This document shows, in pieces, positions 40,637 through 44,236 of a DNA stretch of 44,236 bases; position 1 is the first letter of the stretch, and each line of letters starts with the position of its first letter. The notes below the pieces were generated by a model. It ran no database searches, was not told the DNA's origin, and worked only from the letters and a program-made list of their open reading frames with translations. The stretch comes from Terriglobia bacterium (GTDB lineage Bacteria > Acidobacteriota > Terriglobia > UBA7540). A program made the translations under genes and the position numbers. The stretch lies in contig DASTAW010000024.1 of NCBI GenBank assembly GCA_035712365.1, positions 1 through 44,236 on the forward strand. The letters run 5' to 3'.

Positions 40637-41698
40637 ATGAAACTGTCAGTGGTGGTCTGCACCTACAACTACGGGCACCTTCTGCCGGACACATTGCGGA
40701 CGCTTGCCGCGCAGACCGCGCCTGACTTTGAACTCGTGATCATTGACGACGGATCGACGGACAACACCGAAGAGGTGGCGGAACAGTTTCGCCCGCAATT
40801 TCAGGCCTTCCGCTATTTGAAGAAAACTCACTCAGGCCCCGCCGACAGCAGGAACGCCGGCGTGCGCACCGCCCGGGGCACGCACATCGCCTTTCTTGAC
40901 GCGGACGATCTGTGGTCGCCGCACTATCTGTGCGAGATTGGCAAGGTCCTCAGCGCCCATCCGCAGGCAGACCTGATTCTGTGCGAGGGGATTATTGTCC
41001 GTAGCGAGAACGGGATGATCACGGAGGCCGTCTTGCATCGAGGCCTGCCTGCGCTGTGCGGGTTTGCCCGTTCGCCCGGCGAAGTCTTTGGCATTGTTCA
41101 GGCATTCTCGCCCTCGGGCATGGTGTTCTCACGGGACCTCTACAACCGTGCCGGCCCTTTCGATGTGGAGACCTTCGGATGGTTCTCCGAAGACATCGAC
41201 TGGGTGTTCCGGGCGCTCGAGGCGGGAGCATTTTGCGTCTGCCTGAAACAGAGGCTTTACCTTTACCGGCGCCACGGCGGGAATCTGACTGAAAAGGCCA
41301 GTGACTCTTTCCGTTCGTGGCTGGCGCTGTATTCCGGAACGCTGAAACAAAGCCGGAAGGATCCGCGAATCGAGGCGCTGGCGCGAAGGGCGATCAGGTC
41401 ACGGGCGTTGCGCTTTCTGCCGACGTGTTCAACTTCCGAAGGCAGACTTCTGCTGAAGCGCGCAATCGAGACGCTGGATGGCGAACCCTTGATCACGCTC
41501 TATTACTTCGGGACTTATCTGGGACTGGTCAGCTTGCTGAAAATTCTCAAGCAGTTCAGGCAGCTCTTGCGCGGCGCATTTCGAAAGAAACTCGCGATTG
41601 ATCTGATCTCGCCTTCCGAATCGGTTTTTACGGCGGTGAATGATCGGTTGGTGAAACCAGCCGCCGAGGGAAGAACTTCAGGCCGCCAGCCCGCATGA
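40637..41698 (+). CDS. Family-2 glycosyltransferase, tandem paralog
   Basis: 353 aa. KLSVVVCTYNYGHLLPDTLRTLAAQT, IDDGSTDNTEEVAEQF, SGPADSRNAGVRTARGTHIAFLDADDLWSPHYL and EDIDWVFRALEAG align along the whole length with the preceding gene, marking a tandem duplication. The nucleotide-sugar and DxD sites are intact. The proteins differ most in the acceptor region (about 130-200), so they probably use different acceptors. Confidence 0.9.
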   Translation: MKLSVVVCTYNYGHLLPDTLRTLAAQTAPDFELVIIDDGSTDNTEEVAEQFRPQFQAFRYLKKTHSGPADSRNAGVRTARGTHIAFLDADDLWSPHYLCEIGKVLSAHPQADLILCEGIIVRSENGMITEAVLHRGLPALCGFARSPGEVFGIVQAFSPSGMVFSRDLYNRAGPFDVETFGWFSEDIDWVFRALEAGAFCVCLKQRLYLYRRHGGNLTEKASDSFRSWLALYSGTLKQSRKDPRIEALARRAIRSRALRFLPTCSTSEGRLLLKRAIETLDGEPLITLYYFGTYLGLVSLLKILKQFRQLLRGAFRKKLAIDLISPSESVFTAVNDRLVKPAAEGRTSGRQPA

Positions 41699-41838
41699 CG
41701 GCTTCGCTTTGGAGCTTGATCGCACACGCTCGCATCCATTAGAATCTCGTAGTCCGCGTGGCGGCTTGCGCGGCGGTCACAAGTGTGCAGTTTCTTCGGG
41801 CGAATGGCTTGCTGACGTCGTTGGGTTAATAGCTCCCT

Positions 41839-43521
41839 ATGGATCCTTTCAACGAAGACCATCCTTTTCTGCTAACCGGCGTCATTCTGTTCGGCGGTTA
41901 TATTTTTCTCTACCTCAGCCTCTTTTCATTGCCGGCGACCCCTTTTCGCTTTGTCGGGGGCGACGCGCCAACCTATCTGTTAAACGCCAGCCGCATGCTG
42001 CGCGGGGAGGTGATTTACCGCGATTTCTTCCAGTTTACCCCGCCGGCGACCGAGGTATTTTACTTTCTACTGTTCAAAATCGCCGGTATCCGGGCGTGGA
42101 TTCCCAACGTGGTCCTGATTGGACTAGGGCTCGGCATTGCATGGCTGTTAATCGTAATCTCGAAGCAGGTTATTCACGGCTGGGCAGCTTATTTACCGGC
42201 TGCGCTCTTCCTTGTGGTCCCATTTCGCAGCCAGCTCGACCCCACGCACCATTGGTTCAGCCTTCTGTTTGTGATGGCGGCACTCGCTCTGCTCGTGGAA
42301 CATGCCTCTGCGCTGCGGCTGGTGGGCGCCGGAGCGCTCTGCGGAGTGGCGATGTGCTTTACGCAGTCAACCGGACTGCCGGGGGAGATTGGCCTCGCTC
42401 TGTTTTTGCTGTGGGCGGCATGGACACACCAGATGGACTGGGCGAGTTTTCGCAGGGCCCAATCGTATATCTGGGTTCCTTTTTGGACCGTGGTTGTTGT
42501 GTTCAATGCTTACTTCATTATCCGCGCGGGACTTTCGACTTTCGTGCATGACACCATCGTGTTTGGCTTTCGATACTGGCCTTATGGTCAATGGAACACG
42601 TTTCACGCCTACATGACCGATATGCCAACCTTTCATCCCTGGTACCGATTGCCGGCGCTCGCCATCTGGGCTTCCGTTTATCTGCTGGCGCCGCTCATTT
42701 ACATTCTGTTGTTCGTGCGGTACAAGGACGAGAAAGACGAGAGGCCTTCGGAGCCCTGGGACCGGCTGGTACTGATCGCCATCATGGGGGCGATGCTGTT
42801 CCTCGGCGTGGCAGCCGCCCCCACATGGCTGCGGTTGTGCGTTGCGGCCCCTCCCGGGATTATTCTTTTCGTCTGGTTCCTCAGCTCGCGCGGACGCTTT
42901 ATTTCCATCCGCACCGGGGCCGCCTGGGTCATCGTCCTGGCGCTTGCCCTCGGTGAGGTTGGTGAACGATGGGCGGTACCTCATCAAGTGGTCAGGTTGC
43001 CCATTGGCCAAATGGCGGTGTTCAATCCTGTCCAGTACCAGGAAATCAGCTTCCTGCTTGACCACACAAAACCGGGCGATTACTTCTTCGGAAGCCCGGA
43101 ACTCACTTATCTGCTCGATCTGCGCAATCCCTCGCCCGTCCCCAGCGTGACCCCATCCGACTATACCCGCCCCGAGCAGGTCGAGGAAACTCTAGCCGCC
43201 CTCAAGAAACATCCGGTGAAATATGTTTATTGGGAGTCCATTTTCGACATGCCACCCGAGGCCGGCGGAGGAGCCAATCACCTGCGCCCTCTGCGCGAAT
43301 ATCTGGCATCGAACTATCTGATTGTCAGGACCGTTGAAGGCGACGACTTTGCCCGCAGTTTCTGGGAAAAAGTCGGCATGTCGGCTCCGAGTCCACTTCG
43401 ACGCCGCATCGCGTCCCCGCCTCCCGCACCAGCCGGAGAAGCTCCAGGAGGCACGGGCAGCAACGGCGGGTCGCAAGCCCCCCAGGCGCCTCCTCTTGAC
43501 ACCCCGGCACAAGCTCCTTAG
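41839..43521 (+). CDS. Polytopic membrane protein, GT39/ArnT-like glycosyltransferase candidate
   Basis: 560 aa with about ten hydrophobic helices through residue ~390. GGDAPTYLLNASRMLRGEVIYRDFFQFTPPATEVFY near the N-terminus has the Asp and Arg/Tyr pattern of the first extracytoplasmic loop in lipid-linked-sugar (GT39/GT83-type) transferases. The soluble C-terminus resembles the periplasmic part of those enzymes and ends in a Pro/Ala/Gly-rich tail from about 505. It lies downstream of three glycosyltransferase genes on the same strand. The ribosome-binding site is weak. The exact family was not confirmed. Confidence 0.65.
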   Translation: MDPFNEDHPFLLTGVILFGGYIFLYLSLFSLPATPFRFVGGDAPTYLLNASRMLRGEVIYRDFFQFTPPATEVFYFLLFKIAGIRAWIPNVVLIGLGLGIAWLLIVISKQVIHGWAAYLPAALFLVVPFRSQLDPTHHWFSLLFVMAALALLVEHASALRLVGAGALCGVAMCFTQSTGLPGEIGLALFLLWAAWTHQMDWASFRRAQSYIWVPFWTVVVVFNAYFIIRAGLSTFVHDTIVFGFRYWPYGQWNTFHAYMTDMPTFHPWYRLPALAIWASVYLLAPLIYILLFVRYKDEKDERPSEPWDRLVLIAIMGAMLFLGVAAAPTWLRLCVAAPPGIILFVWFLSSRGRFISIRTGAAWVIVLALALGEVGERWAVPHQVVRLPIGQMAVFNPVQYQEISFLLDHTKPGDYFFGSPELTYLLDLRNPSPVPSVTPSDYTRPEQVEETLAALKKHPVKYVYWESIFDMPPEAGGGANHLRPLREYLASNYLIVRTVEGDDFARSFWEKVGMSAPSPLRRRIASPPPAPAGEAPGGTGSNGGSQAPQAPPLDTPAQAP

Positions 43522-43645
43522 ACTCGCCGTGTCTTCTGCATCTCTGTCTCTGTTTGTGCCGATCTTTCCGGCGGACCCATGTTTGACGCCCAAAAGGAGG
43601 AGCGCGCTGCGGGCAGCCGATCAATTCACAATCAGCGAGGCGTGA

Positions 43646-44236
43646 TTGGCATTCAGTTGGATCGACCTGGTGGTTGTCGTCGTTTACCTGGCAGCAGTCA
43701 CGCTGCTGGGCGCCCGTTTCGGCAAGCGCCAGAAGACGCTGCACGATTACTTCCTGGGCGGGCGACAGCTTCCGTGGTGGGCGATTGCCCTGTCCGTTGT
43801 TTCCGCCGAGACCAGCATCCTCACCATCATCAGCACTCCTGGGATCGCCTATACCGGCGACATGGGTTTTCTCCAGCTCGTCTTTGGCTACGTCGTGGCG
43901 CGGGTGGTCGTCAGCTTTATTCTGATTCCGAAATACTTCGCAGGCGAGCTTTTCACCGCTTATCAGTTGATCGAGCGCCGCTTTGGGCGCGGGCTCAAGG
44001 TCTTCACCGCTGGACTGTTTCTTGGCAGCCGTGCGCTTGCGGAAGGCGTCAGGGTCTTTGCGATCTCAATCGTTATCGAAGTGATTTTCAGGACCGGGGT
44101 CCTGACCGCCGTCCTGATTATCACCGCGCTGACGCTGTTTTACACATTCAAAGGCGGGCTGACGGCGGTTATCTGGACCGATGTTACGCAGCTTTCCATC
44201 TATATTGCCGGAACTGTCATTGCTCTGCTGCTGGCC
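43646..44236 (+). CDS. Sodium:solute symporter (SSS family), C-terminus beyond the window
   Basis: 197 codons from a TTG at 43646 (GCGAGGCG just upstream) to the edge, no stop. SWIDLVVVVVYLAAVTLLGARFGKR is helix 1, DYFLGGRQLPWWAIALSVVSAETSILTI is the core signature of the family (substrate/sodium region), and further helices follow. Members import sugars, amino acids, organic acids or nucleosides with sodium. Substrate unknown. Confidence 0.9.
   Translation, partial: MAFSWIDLVVVVVYLAAVTLLGARFGKRQKTLHDYFLGGRQLPWWAIALSVVSAETSILTIISTPGIAYTGDMGFLQLVFGYVVARVVVSFILIPKYFAGELFTAYQLIERRFGRGLKVFTAGLFLGSRALAEGVRVFAISIVIEVIFRTGVLTAVLIITALTLFYTFKGGLTAVIWTDVTQLSIYIAGTVIALLLA

Overview
The window most likely comes from a member of the Acidobacteriota. 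The best marker is a PadR-type regulator next to an ~870-residue duplicated permease, the pairing known as the acidobacterial PadR / 'acidobacterial duplicated orphan permease' (ADOP) families. GC-rich coding DNA, palindrome-rich intergenic regions and abundant 'sentence-like' low-complexity spacers fit this. The genus cannot be determined from the sequence alone.

Layout. 1-6.7 kb: a truncated PIG-L deacetylase, a sulfatase-like/TPR lipoprotein, PadR + ADOP, and a small zinc-ribbon membrane protein. 7.2-10.6 kb: a Wza-like polysaccharide export protein and an unusual TonB-like protein. 11.4-19.5 kb: a complete type II-C CRISPR-Cas island (tracrRNA, cas9, a four-helix-bundle gene, cas1, cas2, and an array with 32 full repeats plus one rearranged terminal repeat). 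19.8-25.7 kb: M19 dipeptidase, Tat-exported sulfatase, a putative polysaccharide-degrading enzyme and an aquaglyceroporin. 26-29.1 kb: a thiol-redox/lipoprotein cluster (DsbD-N-like, TlpA-like, Lgt, CcdA). 29.5-37.5 kb: HAD phosphatase, beta-propeller protein, DUF4139 protein, GNAT acetyltransferase, QueA, RlmI-like methyltransferase and a secreted Ig-like/carboxypeptidase-regulatory-like protein. 37.6-43.5 kb: surface-glycan genes (GT2-deacetylase fusion, two tandem GT2 paralogs, a polytopic GT39-like protein). The right edge cuts a sodium:solute symporter.

The CRISPR island is the most interesting part. Cas9 (1172 aa) keeps every RuvC and HNH catalytic residue I could place. The tracrRNA can be read directly: it lies upstream of cas9 on the opposite strand, has a TTGACA/TATTAT promoter whose predicted start coincides with the anti-repeat, a perfect 7-bp hairpin, and a strong intrinsic terminator. 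It fixes the crRNA strand as minus, so the array runs against the cas genes, and each repeat ends in a -10-like hexamer, as in Neisseria-type II-C arrays. Three features are unusual: a four-helix-bundle (S23/IVP family) gene translationally coupled to cas1, where other type II subtypes place an adaptation accessory (csn2 or cas4); a REP-like cruciform palindrome inserted in frame in cas1, with a second one supplying its stop codon; and a terminal CRISPR repeat in which exactly 20 internal bases are inverted.

The intergenic regions carry several families of imperfect palindromes and low-complexity direct repeats, some on both flanks of the CRISPR island. No tRNA, rRNA, transposase or integrase was recognised.
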